From Ancylostoma caninum (lineage: Eukaryota; Nematoda; Chromadorea; Rhabditida; Ancylostomatidae), in assembly GCA_037903475.1 (NCBI GenBank), contig JBAJFG010000587.1:1-64000 (forward strand): a stretch of 64,000 bases of DNA, given 5' to 3'. Shown here piece by piece: positions 10,620 to 24,561 of this stretch. The number at the start of each line of letters is the position of its first letter. The first letter of the stretch is position 1. The position numbers were made by a program, and so were the translations under genes. The notes beneath the pieces were generated by a model. That model made no database searches, was not told where the DNA came from, and saw only the letters and a list, made by a program, of their open reading frames with translations.

Positions 10620-12762
10620 TTGGAAATAAGAAATGAAGCTTACCAAAATTTGAATTGCAAAACTGTTCCTTCAGTGGAGGAGTGCGGTTTGCGCACCTGC
10701 ATGCGTGTGCTACTGCGAAGCATGCAATGAAAACAATAGCGCCTCTCATGCTGATTTGCTTTTCGGCTCTTCTTAGAACAGGTGACAACTGAAAAAGTTT
10801 GGCAAAAGCTGTGTCAATTAAAGTCCCTCCTTCTATTTGCAGTTCTTCGTTAATCTGTGAAGCGAAATCTCACTCACTGATCAAGAGATTGAATGAACAA
10901 TTTTCCTACGAAAGCGTTACCCGGATATACGTGGTAAGTTATCCCAACATCCTCCCATGAGACACAAGACTACAACTTTTATATTTGGATTGTTTACGGA
11001 TATCTAATTCCCTGCCCCATTTCTGACCAATCGCGATGCTCGCTTGAAGTGATCTTTCTTGGCATTTTTTGCATGCAACAACGTTCAAAGACGATCCATT
11101 GGTTCACTCGAAAGGTTTCTGGTTTTGGAAGAGCCTTAGAGAGATTCTACGGATATCCTAGGAATATAAGGGACTTTTCTTTTCATTCAGACCAGTTTGC
11201 TGAAGGAGTGCACCAGAGACCTGGCCTCAACCTGAACTTTTTCTGCCGCAGGTCTATGATTCGATCGACCCCGGCTGTCCTGCTGGAAGCACCAAGTTTG
11301 TCCGAATAGAATTTGTTCATACGGAATCCTACTTAAGTCTGGCTCGCTACGCCTTCCACCGAGTTGGGTATTAGTTGTGACCTGTCTTTGGAATAATATT
11401 CTGCCGCATTCTGTTAGTAGGAAGGCATTTACTTAGTCGCGCTCATGCTTGTTATGCAATATCCTACAGCTTCGGGGAAACATGCACCATGAAGTCGTCG
11501 TTCCCGATGTCGGCGAGGTCTTCGGAAAGTAAAAGAGCACGTAACCGAAACGCATGCACACCACATAGTGATGTGAGCTCCAATAAGAAATCATGAGGGG
11601 ATCGGCTAACTTGTTATCCAAGCAAAGCCTACGACGAAGCTGGTTTGTTGCCCTATCGCAGGGTTCCTGTCCAAGACCGCCTCACAGTCTCAAAATTGTA
11701 AACAAAATTGCTAACAGAAACGAACGTGAATGATTACCAAACTCAGCGACTACTATTTGTCAACTTAATTTTGTAGAATATTTATACAATGGAAATGCAT
11801 CCAGAGCGCCAATTTCGATGAAGAAAAAGCATAGAGTATTCATAAAATAAATAGGACAGATACATCGAAGTTCTAATCAAGGCCACTTGACGGGTCCGCC
11901 ACTGTTTTCGGAGGAGACGTACGGGTATAGCCTTTACGTCAATGTTCGGAATAAGTTGAAAACCAGTTTATCCAAAGCTGTACTCGATCTGAGTTCACTG
12001 CCAGTTTGTGAGGATTATCAACACGTATGACAACTGCATTTCGTAACAATTCTATTGTAATTGCTACCCATCTGCTGAATTTTGATCGCTGAACATTAGA
12101 CCAACTGGATAACGTCCTTTTCTCAAGCTCTTTTTTTGTGCCTGAGACTCTCTTCCTCTTATCCTCCTATTGAGCAGCGAGAGATACTGGGACAAGCCTT
12201 ATGCTATTATTTCAGCTTTTGCGATAGGTAAAGATATGGTGACTTCTGATTTAATGATAACTGATAGAAGACGTCAGTGCAAGCGACAAATTCAAGTGCT
12301 CCGCGCCCGCCATGCAAACTGGTGAAAACGGTCTTCCAAGGAGCTCTTCCGTAAACACAAGGAGATGCTCTGGCGATTTTTCCTTGTGGGCATCTGCTCT
12401 ACGCAAGACCGAACTCCGCCAAGGTCGTCGGCGGATGTCCTCCAAAACGAGGGTGTGCTCATCTCCTTCATGACTATGCTTGTACTCATTTTTTCAAAAA
12501 AATAAGTCTGCACGAGATTCGTGGATCTTGGCTGGGAACAGTTACACGACCAGATATAGCACGTTAACTTTTCGGGGATTCCACAAGAGTTTTACCAGTG
12601 TTACATCCATTTATCAAATATATTTCCTCACATATTCTTCAGAAAAATATATATATACATATAACCCTACTCCGTGAGGACCAACGTGTCAGCAATGCGG
12701 TTTAAAAATGGCACTTCGAAAGATACCTCTGAAATTATTTAGTTTTAGTCAAAACTACACCG
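10620..12762 (-). repeat. Inverted duplicate of the 5' flank and exon 1 of NTR gene B
   Basis: In reverse complement this stretch follows gene B's unit: exon 1 and flank match about 17775-20270, and 12605-12762 match about 16973-17135. It lacks about 640 bp (17139-17775), so the candidate exons at 17129-17451 are not present. Exon 1 is identical to gene B and not to A, so it was copied from gene B's unit after A and B diverged. With its partner it forms an inverted repeat with arms of about 2 kb. Confidence 0.8.
10644..10749 (-). pseudogene. Solitary NTR exon 1 (copy of gene B)
   Basis: ATG at 10749 to a GTAAGC donor after 10644 gives 106 nt identical to exon 1 of gene B: signal peptide, then the mature start Cys-Arg-Cys and a third Cys in FCNSN. 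A few dozen bases of intron follow, then the LINE fragment at 10600. Exons 2-4 are absent on this strand, so no NTR domain can be made. Confidence 0.85.
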
Positions 12763-15590
12763 TCGGCTAAACCGTATCCTGGTATTCTCTACTTTACTGA
12801 ATCACAGCGGACCAACTCTATATTGGTGGACCCGTATCCACACTACTGGGTCACGGCGGTCCCTTCCTCCATCTGAGCGCCCGCATTCTGGCGTCTTCCT
12901 CACAGTTAGGGGAAGCCGGATCCATTCTCTAGGGGCGTGCTCGCACCTCGGCATTCCCAACACTATCAGACCAAAGTGAACCCGTATCCTGACGTTCTTC
13001 ACACCATTGAGCTACGACGGGTCCTTCCTCCATCGGTGGACCAGCGTTCTTGCGATTTTCTCACTGTATGGCCGTGGCGGACCCTTTCTCCATCTGCGGA
13101 GCCGCATACTTGTGTTCTCCACACTATTGAGCAACGGCAGATCCTTCCTCATGGACCCGTATCCTGGCGTTCATCACACCACTTGGCTACGGCGGGCCCG
13201 TTCTCTGTCGAAGGACCCGTATTATGACGTCCCCCACAACATTGGGTCACCGCAGGCTCTTTCTCCTTGGTGGACCCGTATGTTGGCGTCCCCCACACCA
13301 TTGGGGCACGCCGGGCCCTTTCTCCATTGGTGAACCCGTATCCTGGCGCCCTCACACCATTGGGCCACGGCGGGCTCTTTCTCCATCGATGGGTCCGTAT
13401 CCGTACATTGTTGATTGGTTACAGAATGTCATGCCTTGATATATTGAGGCTTTCAATCTGTGTTAGTGCAGACGCTTTCTCGAAACTAACGGATGTCGTG
13501 ACCAAGGAATCGCTGCAAGAATTCAGCAGAGGATGCGGCAATAGCATCCACCAGCGACCGCGTAGGTGCAGCCTCTCCTTAGCTTCCTAGAAGCTGCAGC
13601 TCTCTTAAACCCGCCCCATTTTTTCTTTGGAAAGATGGCCTACAGCGTCGCAACAGTGGAAGGGTGGTTTTCCTGCTGCGTAGATTGTGCAGCCTGAAAG
13701 TTTGTAAACATTCCCTCGCCTCTATGCCAAGAGACAGCCAACGAAGGTGATGAAATCACTACCTCGTGCACGCGATAGAGCTAGCAGTGACGTAATTGGC
13801 GAGGCCCGAAACGAAGGTGCCTGCGTCCTTTCGGCCATTTCGCCCCACAGTCTGCGCCTCAAGATTGCGGTGTTCATGAGTGCCGCTGCGTATCTCTAGC
13901 CGCTCTACTCAGGCACTTTCAGCGTACGATCCGCGTGCCAAACGCTTGGTTGCGGACGGGCCGCGGACCCGAAATGTGGGCGGAGCTTCGCAGCGGACCC
14001 ATTCTGAACACGGACCATCCGCGCGCCTTAATTTTGGCGTGAACTGTGAAACAACCGCGACGAAATATTACAGCATTTTATTCATTTGAATTCAAATTGC
14101 CGCGAACCCAGTGCTGACTGAAAGTCGTATCTACTCTACCTATTTTTCGTTTGTTTTGAGTGTCTTGGTGTGGGGTGAAGCCACACACGCTTTGGTTTTC
14201 AATCGTCTCCCGTGTTTATACATAGAGGAATGCTCTTGTTTTACATTTTTCAAAATTTAGGGTCACTTGAAGTGCGTTACTGCCCCTCAGACCTCAGACC
14301 ATTGTCGGAGAAGGCGAAGTGACAGAAGAAGTTGCGTCTGGCGCCGCTTCACAAGCTGAGCAGCCGAATCAAGCAATGGTACAGTGAGGCCGAGAAGTTC
14401 AGAAAGAGCACATCGTCAGTTGGTTACCTCTTTATAATTCTTAGCTTACCTGTCATTTTTACTAATTCATCTAGTGAACAGCTATAGATACCACATATTA
14501 TACTTTTGAAGGGAACAAGCACTACGGCTGCATCTATGGGTGACAGAGAAGAAGGCTTTGAAGTTCATAACCTTTTACAATGAGTTCGTTTCTGTAGTTC
14601 CCAACGTCACTGTTATTGAGGAGTGTTTGGGTTTTCAGAGATACGAATGATCTATACGACACCTAATAAAGCAGGCAGTGCAAGCGGCAAGAAGGGTGTG
14701 TATATGAATATCGATATATAGAGGATATGTACAATACTCGTGACGCCACGGTCACTGATGTATTGTACACCTCCTTCTACTTATTCGTTCATTCTTGTCT
14801 GATATTATTTCAAGCTTATAGACGTTGTCACGTAGACTCCTGTCATTTGAAGCTATATTTGCTTTGTTTGTACTAAGATAATGGTAAAATAAATTAACCA
14901 TTTATTATATGTGATGTTAACGTTTTGTCCATTTGTGATATGAAGTGTTTAGACTGTTAAAGGCAGGGGGCCACCTCATTCCGTTGTTGGAGTTAAAGAC
15001 ATATCCTAGGCCTTCTGGTCATGTTGATCCCAGTAATATACATCAGCAGACTCAAAAGTGATAAAAGCCCCATTTTTGAAGCGGTCGAAATGGCTACATT
15101 TTTGGAGCCCGGAGGCGGATCGCTCCAAAAATCCGATTGCTGTGCTGGCTGACTGCCACGGCTGCCGCGGTGGCCAACGAGTCTTGGCGTGTTCAATCGA
15201 TAAGATGTCAACTCGGGTTAGCAAACTGTTACAGACCCCGTCCCGGAAAACGGGTTTAAAGACCGTTTTGGGACAATTCATGTATACCGCTGGAATCAGC
15301 ATGTCGAGGAGATGCAGAATCAGCCACTAGCTCAACCACGAATATGAGGTGGACCTCTGCCTTTAAAGAAAAGGTAGAGGACGGAGCTATTCACCGGTTC
15401 TCAGAAAGGCGCGCGGCTGGTCCGTTGAAGGCACGCGGCTGGTCCGCTAGCAAGCAGCAGCAGACGGCCCGCGCACCCAAGTCCTGGCGAGTTCTCAACC
15501 CTTACGCGGGCCGTCCTGTATTGGGTGCGCGCGCCGTCCGCTGAAAGTGCCTGAGTAGCTCCCTTACGGCGCTTTGTTTAATAGATGTGA
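12763..15590 (+). repeat. Foldback-family arm and inner end, split by a Tc1/mariner-type insertion
   Basis: The range 12771-13410 holds diverged 60-bp repeats (GGACCCGTATCCTGGCG..CCACACCATTGGG..GGCGGGCCCTTTCTCCAT). The range 13411-13906 matches the unique inner arm of the intact element (49495-49997). The inner end resumes at 15558-15585 after the insertion. No right arm or A/T core follows, so the element is a half copy. Open frames of 66-108 codons in the array arise because the repeat unit is a multiple of three and poor in stops. Confidence 0.75.
13908..15555. mobile_element. TA-flanked TIR element, 1648 bp, non-autonomous
   Basis: The ends are perfect 17-bp inverted repeats, CTCAGGCACTTTCAGCG, followed by weaker GC-rich similarity. 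TA lies on both sides (13906-13907 and 15556-15557). The same locus in the intact foldback element (49994-50005) is uninterrupted with one TA, which gives an empty-site proof of insertion. No transposase is visible; the TIR length and TA duplication fit a Tc1/mariner-superfamily passenger. Inside, about 15010-15050 and 15278-15320 form an imperfect hairpin, and a GCGCGGCTGGTCCG motif is repeated near 15410-15445. Confidence 0.8.
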
Positions 15591-16060
15591 AGAAGAAGTA
15601 CTGCAGATGCTAATATAACAGAACAAAGAAACCTAAGTTGAACTAGTCCACTCCATGAAAATATAATACATTGAATGCTCAGAAAAACCGCACGGACTTA
15701 TTGCACATCCTAATATTTGTCAGATAGCCAAACAAATATTTGCTACACATTTGCTCCCGTAGCTTTTGTTGCTTCAACCTTTTATTCAACGAGTGAGATT
15801 TTGTTATCATTATTATCTATTACATGGCATATCCATGTGAATAGAACGTACAGGTTCTAACACAAATATAAGTATTAGTAGTACAATACAAGTGGTCTAG
15901 TCGACAGTCATATTTGAGTACATACATGTCAGCGTTAAACACTATAATTTGGTGGGTAGCAAACCTCAAATTCGAGCTAGTTCCCTGCACTGCGAGAATC
16001 TACAAAGTGACCTAACGTATGTTATTAGCATGAAGGTTTCTATGGTCACAGACTTCAGTT
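15591..16060. other. A/T-rich intergenic stretch, nothing recognised
   Basis: No open frame of note, no terminal repeats and no RNA gene signature could be supported. Its end at about 16081 (GAGCCGAAAAGC) matches the leader of the NTR genes, so the following feature begins in the homologous leader. Confidence 0.4.
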
Positions 16061-16460
16061 TCTGCCAAAACTAACAATAAGAGCCGAAAAGCTTATCAGA
16101 TTGACTGTTGCCATTGCTTTCATGGCATGTCTCACACTGGCACATGCTTGCACTTGTACACGAATATATCTTGCACTTCAGTGTCATTTTTTAAATTTAC
16201 TTGGTTATTTTTTACGTAAGGTCATTTATAGAGCAGGTGTTCTTCATTGTTTTTGCAACGTGAGGAAGTTCTTGATCCCTACTAGATTACAGTCCCAGGT
16301 GGACTTTTTCACAATTCGCAGCGCTTTTCACCTCGAGTATGGAGAACTCCCAGATGAAGTGAGCATTCTCAGTCCAGAATACTGTGGTCCGACCAATGAG
16401 CTGGATATTGGAAGTACTTGCCCTATATGTGCCAAGTGCACAAGTATTTGCTTATTTTGA
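16061..16460 (+). pseudogene. Diverged NTR/TIMP-like relic
   Basis: The leader AGCCGAAAAGC..ATCAG precedes a frame that starts TTG where genes A-C have ATG. It encodes a signal-like stretch ending LAHACTC, the same AHACxC junction as the intact genes. After a possible GTAAGG donor near 16217, a second block (about 16320-16460) has SPEYCGPTNELDIGSTCPICAKC, which aligns in position with the NCGVPDLEEGKEYLIGG strand of exon 3. No matching exon 2 or exon 4 was found. It looks like an older paralogue that lost its start codon; alternatively it has an upstream exon I do not see. Confidence 0.5.
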
Positions 16461-17128
16461 TGGGACTTGTTTGTTATACACAAGAGCTGCACCACCGAGG
16501 GATGGGGATTATGTCGATCACAATCCAGTCTCTACAAAAAATGAAGGAAAATCTTTGCACAAATGCGGAAAAATGAGAGTTCCAACTGCGGATCTATATC
16601 GATTTTTGGTTGAAAGCAGTCCAATAAATATTATTTATGAAATTGCACGCAAACAATCACATCAACTTGTCATTCTATAAGATCGAAATTCTCGCCTAGA
16701 GCGGCTGCTTAAGCTTTAAGGTAACGGAAAACTCTTTGCCTCGCAATCAGTAGAGCGAAATACATGAGCGTTGTTTCGTTGTTGCGGTCAGAGCGCAAGA
16801 GATGGTAAAGGTTGCTCAGCTCAACATAGTTCATCGTGGTGGTGGACACACTACCTTCAATTAACATCTCTAGAAATGATGAAATCAATCACATAGATTC
16901 TCTAAATAGTGCCTTGACAAGCACATGTTTTTTTGTGGAAAATTGCGCAATTTTGGAAATGCTAGTTCAAATCTGAAGTAGTTTTGACTGAAACTAAATG
17001 ATTTCAGAGATTTCTTCCGAAGTGTCATTCTTAAACCGCATTGCTGACACGTTGGTCCTCACGAGGTAGGGTTTTATTTATTTTTATTTATTTTTTCTGA
17101 AGAATATGTGAGGAAATATATTTGATAA
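16461..17128. other. Region with one uncharacterised open stretch
   Basis: A frame at about 16465-16680 reads LYTRAAPPRDGDYVDHNPVS and so on, without a recognisable domain. It could be a further exon of the NTR-like relic or chance. From 16973 onward the sequence is the far end of the segment duplicated in inverse orientation at 12605-12762. Confidence 0.35.
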
Positions 17129-17451
17129 ATGGATAGTTGTAAGGTAGCCCAAACGCATTTGTCCATCGGTAATACCTCAATCAATGTCTATTTTGGACAG
17201 GACCTTCCCCTAGTGCAGCTGTATTCTCCACAATTGCTTCTCAAAAAGGTGAGCATGGATCCATGGAAGCAGATAACCTCAGAATGACGACAACTGCTTA
17301 ATGAATTAAAATATATGCATGCAGGCATCCATGTTCTTCTTTGAAGCCTCTGATTCAAAAACCGAAATGTGGCTAGATAATTGGGACGTAAGTGCCACCT
17401 TCGCTATTATTAGTCTCGTGAATTTTTTTCTTTCAGCTCTTCCAGGCCTGA
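17129..17451 (+). CDS. Candidate three-exon mini-gene or 3' gene fragment, unknown function
   Basis: ATG 17129 opens a frame to a GTGAGC donor after 17248. A second exon 17325-17387 follows GCATGCAG and ends at GTAAGT. A third starts at 17437 after TTTCTTTCAG and stops at 17451 (TGA). The frame is continuous across both introns (76 and 49 nt) and yields 65 residues, including FFEASDSKTEMWLDNWD. Intron size and signals are typical of nematodes. I do not recognise the protein. The start is uncertain, because an upstream exon could splice into the AG before position 17140, so this may be only the C-terminus of a gene. The inverted copy lacks this section. Confidence 0.35.
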
Positions 17452-17464
17452 TAGAGGTTCATTT

Positions 17465-20042
17465 GTTAGAGACAGAGGCAAGAAAGGAGGAGAACAAGAG
17501 TAAGAAGAAGAGTCTCTGGGAGAACTAAACTAAAATATATATTACCCGAGCCAATGAAGAAGAGGTGACGAAATACTGTATAAGGACGAACAGTAATAAC
17601 TTTTTCCATAACAGCGTTCAGCAGAAAGAGAGAACGGATTCGAGTTTAGCGTCGCCTTTATCTTATGGGACACCTTCTATGTCGACGTGCCACGGATTTC
17701 CTTGTTATATCGAATTCCTGCATGTCTTCTTGGCTACTGCTGCAAGCGTTTTGTGAATAGAAGCCACTGGTAACACTCTTGTGGAATCCCCGAAAAGTTA
17801 ACGTGCTATATCTGGTCGTGTAACTGTTCCCAGCCAAGATCCACGAATCTCGTGCAGACTCATTCTTTTGAAAAAATGAGTACCAGCATAGTCATGAAGG
17901 AGATGAGCACACCCTCGTTTTGGAGGACATCCGCCGACGACCTCGGCGGAGTTCGGTCTTGCGTAGAGCAGATGCCCACAAGGAAAAATCGCCAGAGCAT
18001 CTCCTTGTGTTTACGGAAGAGCTCCTCGGAAGACCGTTTTCACCAGTTTGCATGGCGGGCGCGGAGCACTTGAATTTGTCGCTTGCACTGACGTCTTCTA
18101 TCAGTTATCATTAAATCAGAAGTCACCATATCTTTACCTATCGCAAAAGCTGAAATAATAGCATAAGGCTTGTCCCAGTATCTCTCGCTGCTCAATAGGA
18201 GGATAAGAGGAAGAGAGTCTCAGGCACAAAAAAAGAGCTTGAGAAAAGGACGTTATCCAGTTGGTCTAATGTTCAGCGATCAAAATTCAGCAGATGGGTA
18301 GCAATTACAATAGAATTGTTACGAAATGCAGTTGTCATACGTGTTGATAATCTTCACAAACTGGCAGTGAAAGAGCGCTCCCATGTAATTAATTCTCCAA
18401 TAATGAGCTGTAAGAGGATTCTTCTGTTTTCTCCTTCCGCTGTTTCCGCTGACACCTGCTCCATAAATACAAGGTGAATGGATGGACGACATTCGCACAT
18501 TTGCATTTTTCCGATAGCGAAAATTTGTTCCGAGTAACACGCTATCGGTTTTACGTCCTTTCATTTTATTACGTTTTTGTTGTTGTTCAATTGTTGAGAG
18601 ACTCCACCAGAAATTCGTTCTTTCATTCCTTCCACTTGGGCTATGTCCACGATGTGTGGGTATGTGATGACCTATCCTCTGAACATCTGCGCCATGGTTG
18701 TACCTTACTCCTTAGATGCTGCATACGGAATGAGAATACAAAAAACCACCAGAGATCGGGAAACTATCATAGATCATGCTGAATCTTAACACTTCCCGCA
18801 TTTAATCTTTGTTGTCTATTTAGACACTAGACACTTCACTCAGATCGAGTACAGCTTTGGATAAACTGGTTTTCAACTTATTCCGAACATTGACGTAAAG
18901 GCTATACCCGTACGTCTCCTCCGAAAACAGTGGCGGACCCGTCAAGTGGCCTTGATTAGAACTTCGATGTATCTGTCCTATTTATTTTATGAATACTCTA
19001 TGCTTTTCCTTCATCGAAATTGGCGCTCTGGATGCATTTCCATTGTATAAATATTCTACGAAATTAAGTTGACAAATAGTAGTCGCTGAGTTTGGTAATC
19101 ATTCATGTTCGTTTCTGTTAGCAATTTTGTTTACAATTTTGAGAAAGTAACGACTGTGAGGCGGTCTTGGACAGGAACCCTGCGATAGGGCAACAAATCA
19201 GCTTCGTCGTAGGCTTTGCTTGGATAACAAGTTAGCCGATCCCCTCATGATTTCTTATTGGAGCTCACATCACTATGTGGTGTGCATGCGTTTCGGTTAC
19301 GTGCTCTTTTACTTTCCGAAGACCTCGCCGACATGGGGAACGACGACTTCATGGTGCATGTTTCCCCGAAGCTGTAGGATATTGCATAACAAGCATGAGC
19401 GCGACTAAGTAAATGCCTTCCTACTAACAGAATGCGGCAGAATATTATTCCAAAGACAGGTCACAACTAATACCCAACTCGGTGGAAGGCGTAGCGAGCC
19501 AGACTTAAGTAGGATTCCGTATGAACAAATTCTATTCGGACAAACTTGGTGCTTCCAGCAGGACAGCCGGGGTCGATCGAATCATAGACCTGCGGCAGAA
19601 AAAGTTCAGGTTGAGGCCAGGTCTCTGGTGCACTCCTTCAGCAAACTGGTCTGAATGAAAAGAAAAGTCCCTTATATTCCTAGGATATCCGTAGAATCTC
19701 TCTAAGGCTCTTCCAAAACCAGAAACCTTTCGAGTGAACCAATGGATCGTCTTTGAACGTTGTTGCATGCAAAAAATGCCAAGAAAGATCACTTCAAGCG
19801 AGCATCGCGATTGGTCAGAAATGGGGCAGGGAATTAGATATCCGTAAACAATCCAAATATAAAAGTTGTAGTCTTGTGTCTCATGGGAGGATGTTGGGAT
19901 AACTTACCACGTATATCCGGGTAACGCTTTCGTAGGAAAATTGTTCATTCAATCTCTTGATCAGTGAGTGAGATTTCGCTTCACAGATTAACGAAGAACT
20001 GCAAATAGAAGGAGGGACTTTAATTGACACAGCTTTTGCCAA
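17465..20042 (+). repeat. Upstream flank of NTR gene B (duplicate of 370-2925)
   Basis: This is collinear with the flank of gene A and, in reverse complement, with most of 10760-12600. No exon is supported within it. Confidence 0.75.
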
Positions 20043-20052
20043 ACTTTTTCAG
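20043..20052 (+). promoter_or_regulatory. Putative trans-splice acceptor of NTR gene B
   Basis: CTTTTTCAG lies 39 bases before the ATG of gene B. It matches the nematode acceptor consensus and is shared with the gene C unit near 24521. Confidence 0.5.
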
Positions 20053-20091
20053 TTGTCACCTGTTCTAAGAAGAGCCGAAAAGCAAATCAGC

Positions 20092-21893
<1,802 letters not shown>

Positions 21894-21947
21894 AAGAAGA
21901 GAAATGAACATTTTTTATGCGACTGAACCGAAATTGTGTAACGACAG

Positions 21948-22096
21948 GTCCACTGGTACGGTATGACGATCATGTGACGATGTCATTTACACTGTGCAAC
22001 CTTATCCGAAACTGGACAGAAGTCTCTGAACAGATGAAGAACCATGAAAAGTTCAAGTGTGAAATCGAGACAGAAGAGCCGATTTTATATGAGTAG
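21948..22096 (+). CDS. Duplicated terminal exon of NTR gene B (alternative 3' exon candidate)
   Basis: This 149-nt exon has the same length as exon 4 and begins after an identical GTAACGACAG acceptor, 203 bp downstream. It has the same phase and an open frame to TAG at 22094-22096. The encoded tail differs from exon 4 at about nine positions (for instance RYDDH for WYYDH, and FKC for FNC) but keeps both cysteines, NWT and the end EPILYE. Splicing exon 3 directly to it would give a full-length isoform. It could equally be a non-functional tandem copy lying in the 3' UTR of gene B. No sequence sign shows which acceptor is used. Confidence 0.55.
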
Positions 22097-23380
22097 AAGA
22101 AGAGAAATGAACTTTTTTTATGAGACTGAAGTGAAAATAATCACAGCAACATGCCTCTTTCATAAAGAAAATGTCCCACCTCAGGGTCGATTCAAAACAT
22201 TGGCTATCAGAAGAATCTATCAAGGGATGGCAGTGATCTCAATGGAATATGTATTACAACTCAACAGTACAAAGAACCGCCTTCTTCAGAACTTTGTTCT
22301 TGAGGAGAGTGAAGTGCCAGTGCAACGAAGGCCGATACATGGAATTGCGTCGAGATCGATCAGTGCCCCTGGACTACTTATAAGGCGATAATTTTTTAAA
22401 GCGGAGTTTTGAGGAGTGATGTCGAGTCTATCGACCCTTTGGTTGGTGCACCAAAATGTGTGGTTCGGAATATATTAGGTTGTTGCAAAATCGCTGTCGG
22501 ATTTCAAAAGTTGACTTCGAACTGTTATGACTTTGCTCACGCAGCTCATGCTCAACCTTTCCTGACGTTTCAGTAGCTATTTGTATCAGCACATCTTCTC
22601 ATCTTCGTGCCCCTTATACTTCTATTAGATCTGACGCCAAGCTTTTTGGCGCCAGTGAAGCTGACAAAATTGTTCTAGGATGAGGTATTTTCACGGGTGT
22701 TTCTGCAAGTGAAGGGCCTGGCCGCTTGAATTGGTGGCTATTTGTAAGCGAACACTCCACTGACTTAGATGCATAGAGAAGTCTTGATTCCCACTTGAGT
22801 TATCTTCCAGATCGTCTGGAACGCGTATTCTCTTGGTAGGGCATTTGCTTAGTCACGCCTATGTTCCTTATGCGATATCCTACATCTTGGTGTAACGTAG
22901 ATCTGCAGGCTTTTCGGGAAAAATCCAACTGCACATTTCTTCTACCATGCCTTTCCCTTCCGGACGCTCAAAACAAAAAAAAGTAATGAACGACGTTGTT
23001 TCTAAAATCCTAAACACATCATCTTGTGTTGCCCCCCCCCCTCCCCAAGAAGTGCCTTCAGAGGGGCGTTGTCGTCAAAATTGAAGCCATAACTTTGAGA
23101 AACGTATATCCAAAACTTGATTTTTTGATCCAACTCTGGGCTACGTCGTTGTTGAACATTCCCTCCCGTGAACACCGAGAATATTTTCTTCTCCAGCAAC
23201 CACGTTATTACCGAGTTTGAACCGATAATACAGCTCAAAACTGATTTTTGCGATCGACTACACGTCGATTGACCCTAGAAGAATCCAACAACAGGAGCTG
23301 GATCTGAAGGAGAATTGAAGGGCAGGAAGAGTAGGGATAAACATTCGAACGTACCCACCGTCGTAGGGCTAGTATAATAG
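22097..23380 (+). other. 3' flank of gene B with a truncated mariner-type MITE
   Basis: This is homologous to the flanks of genes A and C. TTAGGTTGTTGCAAAATC at about 22485 is the left end of the same MITE that is complete at 5358-6113; here its right end was not found. A run of C/CT at about 23030-23045 differs from the other copies. No exon is supported. Confidence 0.5.
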
Positions 23381-23710
23381 CGTATTGTAGCGTTTTGCTC
23401 ACTGTTGAGCCGCGGCGCACCCCTGCTTCATCGATGGACCTGTATCGTGGCGTTCTCCCCGCCATAGGGTCACAAAAGACCCTTTCTTTTCTGGCGGACC
23501 ATTATCATGGTGTTTTCTACGATAGTGGGCGGGCGCCACAACATCCCTCCTCAGCGTGCACCGCAGTACTGGCGCACTCTCCTCCATTGGGTACAGATAT
23601 ATGTATGTATTGACATGTTCAACACTGTCGGGCTCCTGCACACCTATCCTCTATCGGTACGCCCGCACCCTTTGTAAATCTCAAGGGCAATGGAAAAAAG
23701 TTAAGAACTA
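23381..23710 (+). repeat. Decayed foldback-family 60-bp repeats after gene B
   Basis: Several diverged units with GGACC..TATC.TGGCGTT and CCACA/CTATAGGG spacing of about 60 bp, as at 6590-6900 and 29090-29390. No terminus is seen. Confidence 0.5.
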
Positions 23711-24561
23711 TCGGGGAAAGTTCGATCAAGTACATAGACCAATCAAACCAATTTCAATATCATAGTCCCTCTATTTAACCCATTGGCGATCGCGTGGCTC
23801 ACCGGTGAGCCGCGCCCCTATTATCAAGTACTGGACCCATTTTTCGAACTATTTTGTAGTATTTCCACATAGAATGTGTACAATACTTCCTAAAAAGGTC
23901 TAAAACAACCGTGGTTCAAGAATATTATTATTTTAAAGACAGACCACAACTAATACTCAACCGGTGAAGGGCGTGGCGAGCCAGACTTAAGCAGGATTCC
24001 GTATGAACAAATTCTATTCAAACAAGCTTAGTGCTTCCAGCAGGACAGCCGGAGTCGATCGAATCGCAGAACTGCAGCAGAAGAAGTCCAGGTTGAGGCC
24101 ATCCGTCAAATCTGCGTTGCAGTCCTTCAGCAAGCTGGTCTGAATGAAATGAAAAGCCCCCTATATTCCTAGGATTTCCATAGAACCTTTCTCTTCTAAA
24201 CCTGAAACCTTTCGAGTGAACCAATGGATCGTCTTTGAACGTTGTTGCATGCAAAAAATGCCAAGAAGGACCACTTCAAGCGAGCGTCGCGACTGGTCAG
24301 AAATGGAGCCGGGAATTAGATGTCCGATCCAAATATAGAAATTGTGGTTTGCGTCTTATAGGAGAATATTGGGATAACTTACCACGTATATCCGTTAGGC
24401 TTTCGTAGGAAAATTGTTCCTTCAGTCTCTTGATAAGTGGGCGAGATTTCGCTTCACAGATTAACGAAGAACTGCAAATAGAAGGGACTTCAATTGACAC
24501 AGCTTTTGCCAAACTTTTTCAGTTCCTACCAGTTCTAAGAAGAGCCGAGAAGCATATCAGC
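23711..24561 (+). repeat. Junction and upstream flank of gene C
   Basis: From about 23920 the sequence matches the upstream flanks of genes A and B (for example 2313 and 19440), shortened by deletions. The range 23770-23920 has no match in the window. An acceptor CTTTTTCAG near 24521 precedes the ATG of gene C. Confidence 0.6.

Noticed and set aside
16101..16460. Functional 119-residue NTR protein
   Set aside because: The first codon is TTG, not ATG; the central block reads through a likely intron and no full six-Cys domain can be assembled.
22044..22391. 115-residue frame after gene B
   Set aside because: It starts inside the duplicated last exon in another frame and continues into the 3' flank; the homologous flanks of A and C do not keep it open.
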